11,203 nucleotides of DNA, taken from NCBI GenBank assembly GCA_017628435.1, contig JAGBZE010000068.1:1-11203 (forward strand). The letters are read 5' to 3'. The position numbers and the translations under genes are program-made. Positions 1 to 6,175 of this stretch are shown here, piece by piece (positions within the stretch are counted from its first letter, which is position 1; every line of letters starts with the position of its first letter). The stretch comes from Akkermansia sp. GTDB lineage: Bacteria; Verrucomicrobiota; Verrucomicrobiia; Verrucomicrobiales; Akkermansiaceae. The notes under the pieces are model-generated. The model had not been told where the DNA came from, made no database searches, and worked only from the letters and a program-made list of their open reading frames with translations.

Positions 1-85
1 GAAATCTGCCCCCACCGAGCCCGGCAAGGATGTCATGAAACTCATCAACGCCCCCAAGCTGGAGCTGGTTGAGTACGAGGACTGA
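1..85 (+). CDS. 3' end of an unidentified gene
   Basis: The frame beginning at base 2 is open to a TGA at 83-85 and encodes about 27 residues, ending in the acidic tail LELVEYED. GC-rich codons and an intrinsic terminator about 30 bp downstream support it being the true end of a plus-strand gene. Too little is present to recognise a family. The terminator and a new promoter before rpe suggest it is a separate transcription unit from rpe. Confidence 0.6.
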   Translation, partial: KSAPTEPGKDVMKLINAPKLELVEYED

Positions 86-116
86 TTTCTGACTCTGTTT
101 CACCTACATTGACTTA

Positions 117-151
117 CCGGGGATGCAGCCGCATCCCCGGTTTCCTTTTAT
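117..151 (+). terminator. Rho-independent terminator after the first gene
   Basis: A perfect 10-bp stem CCGGGGATGC (117-126) and GCATCCCCGG (131-140) encloses the tetraloop AGCC and is followed by the T-rich tract TTTCCTTTTAT. This is a canonical intrinsic terminator for the plus strand, lying about 30 bp after the stop of the truncated gene. Confidence 0.9.
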
Positions 152-175
152 CCGGCTCTTCGGGAGCGATTATCC

Positions 176-204
176 TTGCAATATCAACATCGAGGCACTA
201 ATAT
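176..204 (+). promoter_or_regulatory. Promoter of rpe, predicted leaderless
   Basis: TTGCAA (176-181), a 17-bp spacer, then TAATAT (199-204). The -10 ends 6 bp before the ATG at 211, so transcription should begin at or next to the start codon. No Shine-Dalgarno site lies at a useful distance: the AGGGG just before the ATG is too close. Each hexamer matches the sigma-70 consensus at 4 of 6 bases. Confidence 0.6.
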
Positions 205-210
205 AGGGGC

Positions 211-861
211 ATGCTGATTGCCCCTTCCATGCTTGCCTGTGATTTCCGCCGCATCGGTGAAGAAGCCAACCGCGCCCTCGAAGCCGGGGCCGACTGGCTG
301 CACCTGGATGTGATGGACGGTTCCTTTGTAGACAACATTTCCTTTGGCCCGGATATCTGCGCGGCCATCCGCTCCGCCGTGCCGGCAGATGCGTATCTGG
401 ACGCGCACCTCATGATTGACGCCCCGGACCACTACCTGCCCCGCTTCGTGAAAGCAGGCATGAACATGATTACCATCCATGTGGAGCGCGAAGGCGCTGT
501 AGATCTGCATGCCACCCTGGCAGCCATCCGCGCTGCGGGTATTCACGCCGGCCTTGCCGTGAACCCCGCCACCCCGGTGGAGAAGGTGCTGCCCTACGTT
601 GGTGAGCTGGATATGGTGCTGGTCATGAGCGTGGTGCCGGGTTTCGGCGGCCAGAGCTTCATGGGCGAAGTGCTGGATAAGGTGCGCGTGCTGGATGCCG
701 CCCGCAAGGAACAGGGGCTCAACTTCATCATCCAGATGGATGGCGGCATCGGTGCCACCCAGGCCCCGCTCTGCGCTGAGGCCGGTGCCGATTGCCTCGT
801 AGCCGGTTCTTCCACCTTCAAGGCTCCCGATATGGCCGCCGCCATTGCCTCCATGAAGTAA
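211..861 (+). CDS. rpe: Ribulose-phosphate 3-epimerase
   Basis: This cytosolic enzyme interconverts D-ribulose 5-phosphate and D-xylulose 5-phosphate in the pentose phosphate pathway. The 216-residue length is normal for the family, and the chain reads as a complete TIM barrel. Visible signatures are IAPSMLACDF (3-12), HLDVMDGSFV (31-40) with metal ligands H31 and D33, H66 in DAHLM, the loop MSVVPGFGGQSF (139-150) and MDGGI with D177. D33 and D177 correspond to the catalytic acid/base pair, and AGADCLVAGSSTF (191-203) forms the phosphate-binding end. The ATG at 211 fits the family N-terminus exactly. The stop overlaps the start of the next gene by one base (TAATG), implying co-transcription and coupled translation. 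It is preceded by a promoter with leaderless geometry. Confidence 0.97.
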   Translation: MLIAPSMLACDFRRIGEEANRALEAGADWLHLDVMDGSFVDNISFGPDICAAIRSAVPADAYLDAHLMIDAPDHYLPRFVKAGMNMITIHVEREGAVDLHATLAAIRAAGIHAGLAVNPATPVEKVLPYVGELDMVLVMSVVPGFGGQSFMGEVLDKVRVLDAARKEQGLNFIIQMDGGIGATQAPLCAEAGADCLVAGSSTFKAPDMAAAIASMK

Positions 862-1601
862 TGGACAAAGGAACGCAGAGTCTGCTTAATATCCTGCTGA
901 GCGTGCTGGCACCCGTCATGGTGCTGGACCACTGCTCGGTCTCCGGTCCGGAGTTCTGGCAGCTGGGCACCACGGCAGCCATGTGCGTGGCACTGGCGTT
1001 GCCACTGGGCTTCGGCGCGTGGACCTTTGCGCAGAGTCGCAAGGTGGAGCCGCTCACGCTTTTCGGACTGCTGGGTACGATTCTCACCGGCGTGGTCACC
1101 ATTTATGCCAACACCGGCGGCGGCGAAGCCATTCGCCCGGACACCCCGTGGTGGTATGCCGCCAAGGAGGCCGCCATTCCCCTGCTGCTCTGCGGGGCAG
1201 TCATGGTCACAGCAAAGCGCCAGGACTCCCTGCTGCGCGTGCTGCTGTACTCCGATTCACTCTTCGATATCCGCACCATTGAAAAGCAGGTTGCAGAAAA
1301 CAATCAGCAGGCTGCCTACGATGCCCTGCTCTGGCGCTCCAGCCTGTTCCTCGGGCTCTCGCTGGTGGTTTCGGCCCTGGGCAATTTCATTCTTTCCCTC
1401 TGCTTCCTGCTGCCCGTGCTCGACCAGCCCGCCGCCCAGCAGGCGCTGGAGTATAACTACGCCGTAGGCCGCATGACCTGGTGGGGCTACCTGGTCATCG
1501 GCGTTCCCCTGCTGATCACCCTGGTGGCCGTTATCCGCCACCTCATTTCCCGGCTGGAAATGCTTACAGGGCTGGACAGGGACCGATTGATGCTGCGGTA
1601 A
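861..1601 (+). CDS. VC0807-type six-helix membrane protein
   Basis: The product is a 246-residue integral inner-membrane protein. Hydrophobic segments lie at about 7-22, 38-58, 65-84, 102-118, 160-185 and 206-228. Between helices 4 and 5 is a charged, probably cytosolic loop (about 119-158, containing SDSLFDIRTIEKQVAENN). The pattern of LLNILLSVLAPVMVL, then ALALPLGFGAW, then LFGLLGTILTGVVTI, then WYAAKEAAIPLLL is what I recognise as the VC0807 family, whose function is not established. I chose the ATG at 861 because it overlaps the rpe stop as TAATG; a longer reading from about 792 would run inside rpe and add a non-membrane extension. No Shine-Dalgarno site is present, so translation probably depends on rpe. 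Family assignment is from memory of its motifs. Confidence 0.8.
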   Translation: MDKGTQSLLNILLSVLAPVMVLDHCSVSGPEFWQLGTTAAMCVALALPLGFGAWTFAQSRKVEPLTLFGLLGTILTGVVTIYANTGGGEAIRPDTPWWYAAKEAAIPLLLCGAVMVTAKRQDSLLRVLLYSDSLFDIRTIEKQVAENNQQAAYDALLWRSSLFLGLSLVVSALGNFILSLCFLLPVLDQPAAQQALEYNYAVGRMTWWGYLVIGVPLLITLVAVIRHLISRLEMLTGLDRDRLMLR

Positions 1602-1605
1602 CATA

Positions 1606-1633
1606 GAACGCAGAATTCAGAATGCAGAATCAC
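1606..1633 (+). repeat. 7-bp tandem repeat, left arm
   Basis: Four consecutive 7-bp units: GAACGCA (1606), GAATTCA (1613), GAATGCA (1620) and GAATCAC (1627). The array starts 4 bp after the stop of the membrane protein gene. The same unit recurs in inverted orientation at 1742-1769 and again at 7134-7168. Confidence 0.75.
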
Positions 1634-1641
1634 CGGTTAGT

Positions 1642-1726
1642 GCGCAGCCTTCCGGCTGCGCGAGAAAAGGAAAATCACCTGAGAAATCTCAGGTGATTCT
1701 GTCTACTGGTGCGGCAAACGCCGCAC
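1642..1726. repeat. Three perfect hairpins between convergent genes
   Basis: Three perfect inverted repeats follow one another. The first is GCGCAGCC/GGCTGCGC (1642-1649 and 1654-1661, loop TTCC). The second is AATCACCTGAGA/TCTCAGGTGATT (1673-1684 and 1687-1698, 2-nt spacer). The third is GTGCGGC/GCCGCAC (1709-1715 and 1720-1726, loop AAAC). None is followed by a proper T-tract on either strand, so they are not textbook intrinsic terminators. Their position between convergent genes still makes a bidirectional transcription-end or RNA-stabilising role plausible. Confidence 0.7.
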
Positions 1727-1741
1727 ACGAACTTATTATTC

Positions 1742-1769
1742 TGCATTCTGCGTTCTGAAATCTGCATTC
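1742..1769 (-). repeat. 7-bp tandem repeat, right arm (inverted)
   Basis: Four 7-bp units read TGCATTC, TGCGTTC, TGAAATC and TGCATTC on the plus strand. On the minus strand these are GAATGCA, GATTTCA, GAACGCA and GAATGCA, matching the left arm at 1606-1633 in opposite orientation. The array abuts the stop codon of the transporter gene (1772-1774). Confidence 0.75.
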
Positions 1770-1771
1770 AC

Positions 1772-2764
1772 TCACGGTGCAGTGCTGAGCAGCGGCACCA
1801 CATATTTGCTGCCCATGGCCAGCCAGAACGGCAGCGTCACAAAGGAGCACAGCGTAGTGGCCAGCAGCACCTGGGCTCCTACATCCGGGCGGCCTCCAAA
1901 ACGCTTGGCCAGAATCACCGGAATCACCGCGCTGGGAATGGCGCTCTGAATCACCATGATGCGCTTGAGCAGCGGATCCACCGGCAGCACCCAGGCCAGC
2001 AGCAGAATGAGCGCCGGCGCAATCAGGAGGCGCGTGATGACACCCGCCGCCAGCATGCGCGGCTGCCACACGAAATTGCGGGTCAGGTCGTAGAGCGAGC
2101 AACCGAAGATAATCAGGCAGATGGGCGTAGACACCGCACCTATCATCTCTGCCGCCTTCATGATGGGCGGCAACGCCACATACTCACCCAGCCCCACCCA
2201 GGCAATGATGAGCGAAACAACCACAGCCAGCAGCGGCCCACGCAGCAGCATGCCGATGCGCAAATCCTTCACCCCGCCGCACATGAGAATAACCCCCAGG
2301 CTCCAGATGAAGATTTCACAGCCCATGTTGTGAATGAAAAGCACACCCAGCGTGGGGTCACCGGGGGCTGAAAAAAGCATCTGAATGATGGGCACCACAA
2401 AGAACACATAGTTCTGCACGCCTGCCGTAAGCGTGAAGGTGCGAAGCCCTGTGCCAATCTTCAGGCGCAGCACCCAGGCCACGGCATAGGCCGCCAGCAC
2501 GCCGACCAGCAGCTCCAGAAAACCGCAGAGAATCCCCTGCAGCGAGAACCCGAAGGTACTCATCACGGGATTCGCCTCCACCACCATGTATTTCATGATG
2601 CTGTGGAAAATCAGGCAGGGGTAACCCACATCCATGGCCAGCTGCAGAATCACGCTGTCATGCTCCGGGGCAATGGCTTTCTTATACCGCAGCCAGAAAC
2701 CGATTCCAAAGAAGATAAAAACCGGAATGGAGGCAAAAAATGAATTGAGAACGAGGTCAAACAT
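1772..2764 (-). CDS. AEC-family transporter
   Basis: The 330-residue polytopic protein fits the auxin efflux carrier (AEC) family, secondary transporters that include carriers of organic acids and other small anions in bacteria. About ten hydrophobic segments are visible, arranged as two five-helix halves around a polar middle (about 163-170). Family-like features include the N-terminal SIPVFIFFGIGFWLRYKK, a long helix with D45 and P49, GVQNYVFFVVPII (115-127) and STPICLIIFGCSL (212-224). Length is normal for the family. The substrate cannot be read from sequence. The ATG at 2764 gives a natural short N-terminus, with no Shine-Dalgarno site upstream. It is convergent with the VC0807-type gene and divergent from the M16 peptidase gene, so it is probably transcribed alone. 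Confidence 0.88.
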   Translation of the reverse strand: MFDLVLNSFFASIPVFIFFGIGFWLRYKKAIAPEHDSVILQLAMDVGYPCLIFHSIMKYMVVEANPVMSTFGFSLQGILCGFLELLVGVLAAYAVAWVLRLKIGTGLRTFTLTAGVQNYVFFVVPIIQMLFSAPGDPTLGVLFIHNMGCEIFIWSLGVILMCGGVKDLRIGMLLRGPLLAVVVSLIIAWVGLGEYVALPPIMKAAEMIGAVSTPICLIIFGCSLYDLTRNFVWQPRMLAAGVITRLLIAPALILLLAWVLPVDPLLKRIMVIQSAIPSAVIPVILAKRFGGRPDVGAQVLLATTLCSFVTLPFWLAMGSKYVVPLLSTAP

Positions 2765-2779
2765 AGTGGGAACAGGGAG

Positions 2780-2808
2780 ATTCTAGCACAGTTGAAGTGA
2801 ATAGTGAA
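2780..2808 (-). promoter_or_regulatory. Promoter of the AEC transporter
   Basis: On the minus strand, TTCACT (2803-2808), a 17-bp spacer and TAGAAT (2780-2785), the latter preceded by TGC as an extended -10. Predicted transcription starts near 2773, leaving a leader of only about 9 nt with no Shine-Dalgarno site. The -35 lies inside the GTGAATA repeat array at 2797-2831. Confidence 0.55.
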
Positions 2809-2831
2809 TCATGAATAGTGAATAGTAAGGG
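2797..2831. repeat. 7-bp tandem repeat (GTGAATA type)
   Basis: Five 7-bp units: GTGAATA (2797), GTGAATC (2804), ATGAATA (2811), GTGAATA (2818) and a degenerate GTAAGGG (2825). The array sits in the divergent spacer between the AEC transporter and M16 peptidase genes and contains the -35 of the former. The unit differs from the GAATGCA type elsewhere in the window but shares the 7-bp period and a GAAT core. Confidence 0.75.
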
Positions 2832-2862
2832 AATTTCTGCAAAATGCTGATTAGATTTTCGC

Positions 2863-2891
2863 TTGCGCCGGTGCGCGCGGTGTGCGATACT
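2863..2891 (+). promoter_or_regulatory. Promoter of the M16 peptidase, predicted leaderless
   Basis: TTGCGC (2863-2868), a 17-bp spacer and GATACT (2886-2891) with an upstream TGC making an extended -10. The -10 ends 7 bp before the ATG at 2899, so transcription should start at about the start codon. The -35 itself is weak (3 of 6). Confidence 0.5.
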
Positions 2892-2898
2892 GCATTTC

Positions 2899-5400
2899 AT
2901 GCAGCACGAGGTTCACGTTTGTTCCAATGGATTCACCACAGTAGTGGCTCCGCAGAAAGCGTTTCCGCTGGTTTCGCTCCAGGTCTGGATTGAGACCGGC
3001 TCCATTCACGAGGGCGAGCACCTGGGAGCCGGGCTCTCGCACCTGCTGGAGCATATGGTGTTCAAGGGAACCGAGGAACTGAGTGCCCGGCAACTGAATG
3101 AGCGTGTGCCCGAGCTGGGCGGCATGTGGAATGCCTACACCAGCACTGACCGCACCGTGTTTTATATTGATGGCCCCGCCGAACACTGGCGCGAGTTCCT
3201 GCACCTGCTCTGCCAGCTCACCCTGCACCCCGCTTTCCCCCGCGATGAATGGGAACGCGAGCGCGACGTCATCCGCCGCGAAATGGGCATGTACAACGAT
3301 GACCCGCAGGACACCGCCTACCATGCTCTCATCCGCACACTGTTCAAGGTGGCCCCGCGCCGCCAGCCGGTCATAGGCACCCGCAGCGGGTTCGATGCCC
3401 TGAGCTATGAGGATATGGTGGCTTACCACCGCGACCGCTATGTGCCGGGCAACATGTTCCTGTGCGTAGCGGGCGATGTGGACCCGAAGGAGCTTTTCGA
3501 CGCCGTGGAAGCAGAGTTCGGCAGCGTGCCTGCCCGCCCGGCCAAGCCGGCCACACCCGCCGCCGAGCCTCGACAGTGGGGGCCGCGCACCCACCGCTGC
3601 GAGTTTGCCCAGCCCACCAGCACCCTCATGCTGGCCTGGCGCACACCGTCCTCCAACCACCCGGATGCCGCCGCCATTTCCATGCTCGGCTCCATTCTGG
3701 GCGATGGACGCTCGGCCTGGCTATACAAGAAGTTCCACGATGAACTGGGGCTGGCGCATGATGTATCCGTCATGCCGGTGCCGGACCGCACCGGCGAAGG
3801 AGCCCTGGTGCTGGAGTTCGATGTAGACCGAGACAAGCGCGACACTCTGCGCGATGCCGTGCTGGAGTTCATGAGCACCCTGCCGCAGGCCGAGTTCGAT
3901 GAAGCCCGCCGGCGCTCCCGCCGCATGATGCTCACCGGCCGCCTGCGCGGGCTTTCCACCGTGCAGGGCGTGGCCAATGTGCTGGGCATGTCCTGGCATC
4001 TGAACCGCAACCCGCACAGCATGGAGGAATGGGACGCCGCTCTGGAGCAGGTGACCAATGATGACCTGGCACGCGCCGCCTCCACCTACTTCACCCCCGA
4101 CCGCCTGGTGGAGGTAAGCGTGGATCCCACCGGCAGCAATGCCATAGATAATACCACCGCAGCCACGGCCGACAACAACGCCCCGGTGGTGTATACTCTG
4201 CCCAATGGGCTGCGCGTAGTCACCCGCGTGGATAAGCGCGTGCCCATGGCCTACGCCGAAATCGTGTTCGGTGCCGGCAGCCAGACAGAAACCGCCGAAA
4301 ATGCCGGCATCAATTCCCTGCTCACCGAGTGCATGCTGAAGGGCACCACCACCCGCAGCGCCGAGCAAATGGCCAACGAGGTAGAAAACCTGGGCGGTGC
4401 CATCTCCAGCGCCGCCGGAAACAACACCTTCAACCTCTCCATCCGCGGCCTGGCAGATGACCTGCCCGCCCTGCTCGAGCTGCTGGCAGATGCCACACTG
4501 CACCCTGCCCTACCCGCAGAAACAGTGGAGAACGAGAAGCACGCCATGATTGCCGACATCATGGATGCCGAAGAAGACCCCGCCGCCCTCGCTTTCCGCA
4601 AGCTGCGACGCCTGTGCTTCGGCCCGGTTTCCTACGGCAACCACCGCGATGGCTATGTGGAAAGCGTGCGGAGCCTCACCCGCGAAGCTCTGCTGGCGCA
4701 GCATGCCCGCCTGGTCTGCGCGCAGAATGCCGTGCTAGCCGTGGCAGGTGATATCAATCCTGCAGCGGTGCTGGAGCAGGCAGAAAAACTCTTCGGAAGC
4801 ATGCCCTCCGGCATGCCCGCCGTGCGCACCGCCACCCCCGCCCAGATGCCTGCAGATGCCGTGGAAATTCTGGACAAGGAACAGGCTGTGCTGGCACTGG
4901 CCGTACCTGCATCCAACGCACTTTCCGACACCGCACCCGCCCAGCTGCTCTTCGAGGAATGGTGCCGCGACATGTCCGGCCCGCTCTTCGATGAAATCCG
5001 CGAGAAACGCGGGCTTGCCTACTACGCCGCAGCTTCATCCCTGCTCGGGGTGGATGCCGGCTGCCTGTATTTCTACCTGGGCACTGCACCGGAACAACTG
5101 GCCGAAGCCCGCACCGTGCTGGAAGATACCCTCAACCGCCTGGCCACCGAGGGCATGCCGGCCGATGCGCTGGAACGCGCCCGCTCCACCGCACTGACTG
5201 CCCGGGCACTCGCCCTGCAGAGCTGCGGCAAGCGCTGCTCCGGCATGGCGGTGAACACCCTCCTCGGTCTCGGTGCCGATTACGATGACCGCGTGCCCGA
5301 CCTCCTCCGCGCCGTCACACCCGATAGCATGAACCGCTTCATTGCCTCCGCGCTGAATCCCTCCACCACCCGCACGTGGATTTCAGTGAAACCGGAGTAA
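2899..5400 (+). CDS. Two-domain M16 family zinc metallopeptidase
   Basis: The product is an 833-residue fused M16 (pitrilysin/insulinase-type) peptidase. The active N-terminal half has the inverted zinc motif HLLEH (48-52) and the distal ligand E128 in VIRREM, exactly 76 residues after H52, which is the family spacing; E121 is also conserved. A second M16 unit starts at about 428 (VVYTLPNGLRVV). There the HxxEH position reads SLLTE (473-477), so this half cannot bind catalytic zinc. It does carry REKRGLAYY (701-709), typical of the substrate-gripping partner half. No signal peptide is seen, suggesting a cytosolic peptidase for peptides or small unfolded proteins. A TTG start at 2863 would add 12 residues but coincides with the putative -35; I prefer the ATG at 2899. 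No clear terminator follows. Confidence 0.93.
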   Translation: MQHEVHVCSNGFTTVVAPQKAFPLVSLQVWIETGSIHEGEHLGAGLSHLLEHMVFKGTEELSARQLNERVPELGGMWNAYTSTDRTVFYIDGPAEHWREFLHLLCQLTLHPAFPRDEWERERDVIRREMGMYNDDPQDTAYHALIRTLFKVAPRRQPVIGTRSGFDALSYEDMVAYHRDRYVPGNMFLCVAGDVDPKELFDAVEAEFGSVPARPAKPATPAAEPRQWGPRTHRCEFAQPTSTLMLAWRTPSSNHPDAAAISMLGSILGDGRSAWLYKKFHDELGLAHDVSVMPVPDRTGEGALVLEFDVDRDKRDTLRDAVLEFMSTLPQAEFDEARRRSRRMMLTGRLRGLSTVQGVANVLGMSWHLNRNPHSMEEWDAALEQVTNDDLARAASTYFTPDRLVEVSVDPTGSNAIDNTTAATADNNAPVVYTLPNGLRVVTRVDKRVPMAYAEIVFGAGSQTETAENAGINSLLTECMLKGTTTRSAEQMANEVENLGGAISSAAGNNTFNLSIRGLADDLPALLELLADATLHPALPAETVENEKHAMIADIMDAEEDPAALAFRKLRRLCFGPVSYGNHRDGYVESVRSLTREALLAQHARLVCAQNAVLAVAGDINPAAVLEQAEKLFGSMPSGMPAVRTATPAQMPADAVEILDKEQAVLALAVPASNALSDTAPAQLLFEEWCRDMSGPLFDEIREKRGLAYYAAASSLLGVDAGCLYFYLGTAPEQLAEARTVLEDTLNRLATEGMPADALERARSTALTARALALQSCGKRCSGMAVNTLLGLGADYDDRVPDLLRAVTPDSMNRFIASALNPSTTRTWISVKPE

Positions 5401-5440
5401 ACAAAGAAAAAGACGTTAGGTGTCGCGCATATAACACTAC

Positions 5441-5469
5441 TTGCAAACAGGTTTAAGAGCGGGCATACT
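5441..5469 (+). promoter_or_regulatory. Promoter of the RHH gene, predicted leaderless
   Basis: TTGCAA (5441-5446), a 17-bp spacer and CATACT (5464-5469). The -10 ends 7 bp before the ATG at 5477, giving a transcript that should begin at or one base before the start codon. The -10 lies in the left arm of the inverted repeat 5457-5486. Confidence 0.6.
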
Positions 5470-5486
5470 GAGAAGCATGCCCACTC
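5457..5486. promoter_or_regulatory. Inverted repeat over -10 and start codon; putative operator
   Basis: Arms GAGCGGGCAT (5457-5466) and ATGCCCACTC (5477-5486) are inverted with 9 of 10 positions matching and are separated by 10 bp. Arm centres are 20 bp apart, about two helical turns. The left arm overlaps the -10 hexamer and the right arm begins with the ATG of the ribbon-helix-helix gene. This fits a site bound by two dimers for autorepression. A hairpin that hides the start codon is an alternative. Confidence 0.5.
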
Positions 5487-5641
5487 TTCATATGATTACC
5501 TTCCGATGCCCGGAGGCGCTTTTCAAGCGACTGGAGGAATTTGCCCGGCAGCGTGAGATTGACCGCACCTCGGTGCTCAAGCTTGCGCTGCATTACTACC
5601 TGAACTGCCTCACTGGGAGGAGTTCCAATCCACTGAGCTGA
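5477..5641 (+). CDS. Small ribbon-helix-helix DNA-binding protein
   Basis: The 54-residue protein fits the CopG/Arc-type ribbon-helix-helix fold. A short beta strand (LHMITFRC, 4-11) would pair between monomers and contact the DNA major groove. It is followed by helix A (PEALFKRLEEFARQRE, 12-27) and, after the turn IDRTS, helix B (VLKLALHYYLN, 33-43). The tail 44-54 is probably unstructured. The ATG at 5477 leaves a short N-terminus; M6 (5492) is an alternative. A TTG at 5441 is the putative -35 and unlikely as a start. No toxin partner is adjacent. The likely target is its own promoter, where an inverted repeat covers the -10 and start codon. The last 32 bp overlap the 3' end of the convergent phage-like gene. 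Confidence 0.68.
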   Translation: MPTLHMITFRCPEALFKRLEEFARQREIDRTSVLKLALHYYLNCLTGRSSNPLS

Positions 5642-6101
5642 GGCCACGGAATAATCCACCAGCCGCCCCCAGCCAGGCCCCCTTGCTGCGCAGGCGTGCC
5701 TGGCTGGCTTGCATCCGCAGGTCATTGGCATCATAAGCACCCTGACTGCGGGCGGTATTGGCCTCCTGGAGGGCAGCATTGGTGCGATTGTTGATATCGT
5801 CCTCCAGGCGGGTAGCGAGGTCGAGATCGCGCACAGCGGCGGTTCCGGAGCCGGAAAGGCCGGAAGCGGCAGCATCTGCACGGGCTGAAGCCATAGCAGA
5901 TTGCGCATTGCGCTGCTCGCGCCGGTTATTTTCCATGGCGGTGCGAGTAATGGCACCGGCCTGATTTTCGGCCAGGCGCCGACGTTCCTCGGCAGCAGCG
6001 TTGAATTCGCGGGCCTGTTTGCGCTCGGCAGAGGCATCCATAGCCTTTCCCGCCACCGTGGCGGCAGTGGTCAGAATAGTTGCGGCAGTTGTAAATCCCA
6101 T
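5610..6101 (-). CDS. Phage internal-virion/minor structural-like protein
   Basis: The product is a 163-residue Ala-, Arg- and Asn-rich protein. It has a hydrophobic N-terminus (MGFTTAATILTTAATVAGKAMD) and a long predicted helix rich in A, E, R, N and Q (about 25-75). A motif AAASGLSGSGTAAVRDLDLA (78-97) follows, then a second helix (about 98-140), and the end has a glycine-rich AWLGAAGGLFRG (142-153). This layout resembles small internal virion proteins of podovirus-like phages (T7 gp14-like), where an ASG-x-SGS turn precedes helices and a Gly/Ala tail. The resemblance is by pattern only. The ATG at 6101 is chosen because a leaderless-type promoter ends 6 bp upstream; a start at 6167 would add 22 residues across that promoter and a hairpin. 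No other phage gene is nearby, so it is either a remnant or a retained single gene. Confidence 0.65.
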   Translation of the reverse strand: MGFTTAATILTTAATVAGKAMDASAERKQAREFNAAAEERRRLAENQAGAITRTAMENNRREQRNAQSAMASARADAAASGLSGSGTAAVRDLDLATRLEDDINNRTNAALQEANTARSQGAYDANDLRMQASQARLRSKGAWLGAAGGLFRGLSSVDWNSSQ

Positions 6102-6107
6102 GCCGAC

Positions 6108-6136
6108 GTTGTACACATAATATCCGGTGATGCCAA
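6108..6136 (-). promoter_or_regulatory. Promoter of the phage-like gene, predicted leaderless
   Basis: On the minus strand, TTGGCA (6131-6136), a 17-bp spacer and TACAAC (6108-6113). The -10 ends 6 bp before the ATG at 6101, the same geometry as rpe and the SecD-like gene. The -35 matches consensus at 5 of 6 and the -10 at 4 of 6. Confidence 0.5.
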
Positions 6137-6147
6137 GAACAGACGAA

Positions 6148-6170
6148 CAGGTGGAATATGCTTCCACCTG
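6148..6170 (-). terminator. Hairpin terminator after the SecD-like gene
   Basis: A perfect 9-bp stem, CAGGTGGAA and TTCCACCTG, with a 5-nt loop lies 5 bp beyond the stop codon of the SecD-like gene on the minus strand. It is followed there by TTCGTCTGTTCTT, a T-rich but interrupted tract. It is probably an intrinsic terminator insulating the phage-like gene. Confidence 0.55.
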
Positions 6171-6175
6171 GAAAT

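Noticed and set aside
792..860. Upstream extension of the VC0807-type protein
   Set aside because: Would lie inside rpe in another frame; the TAATG start gives the expected N-terminus.
1606..1769. CRISPR array
   Set aside because: The units are only 7 bp with no spacers; they are simple tandem repeats.
1602..1771. Integron attC site or intrinsic terminators
   Set aside because: No paired attC core sites (RYYYAAC/GTTRRRY) were found, and none of the hairpins has a T-tract on either strand.
1709..2371. 220-codon plus-strand frame rich in His, Gln and Arg
   Set aside because: Antisense to the AEC transporter, starts within the repeat block and has low-complexity composition.
2863..2898. TTG start adding 12 residues to the M16 peptidase
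   Set aside because: The TTG is part of the putative -35 and the extension is not family-like. The same reasoning rejects TTG starts at 5441 (RHH gene) and 7243 (secDF).
2851..3660. 269-codon open frame on the minus strand (and another at 3721-4503)
   Set aside because: Both are opposite the M16 peptidase, whose motifs are unambiguous; their composition is that of antisense reading of GC-rich codons.
5401..6175. Toxin-antitoxin pair (RHH protein plus neighbour)
   Set aside because: The neighbour is convergent rather than co-transcribed and does not resemble a toxin.
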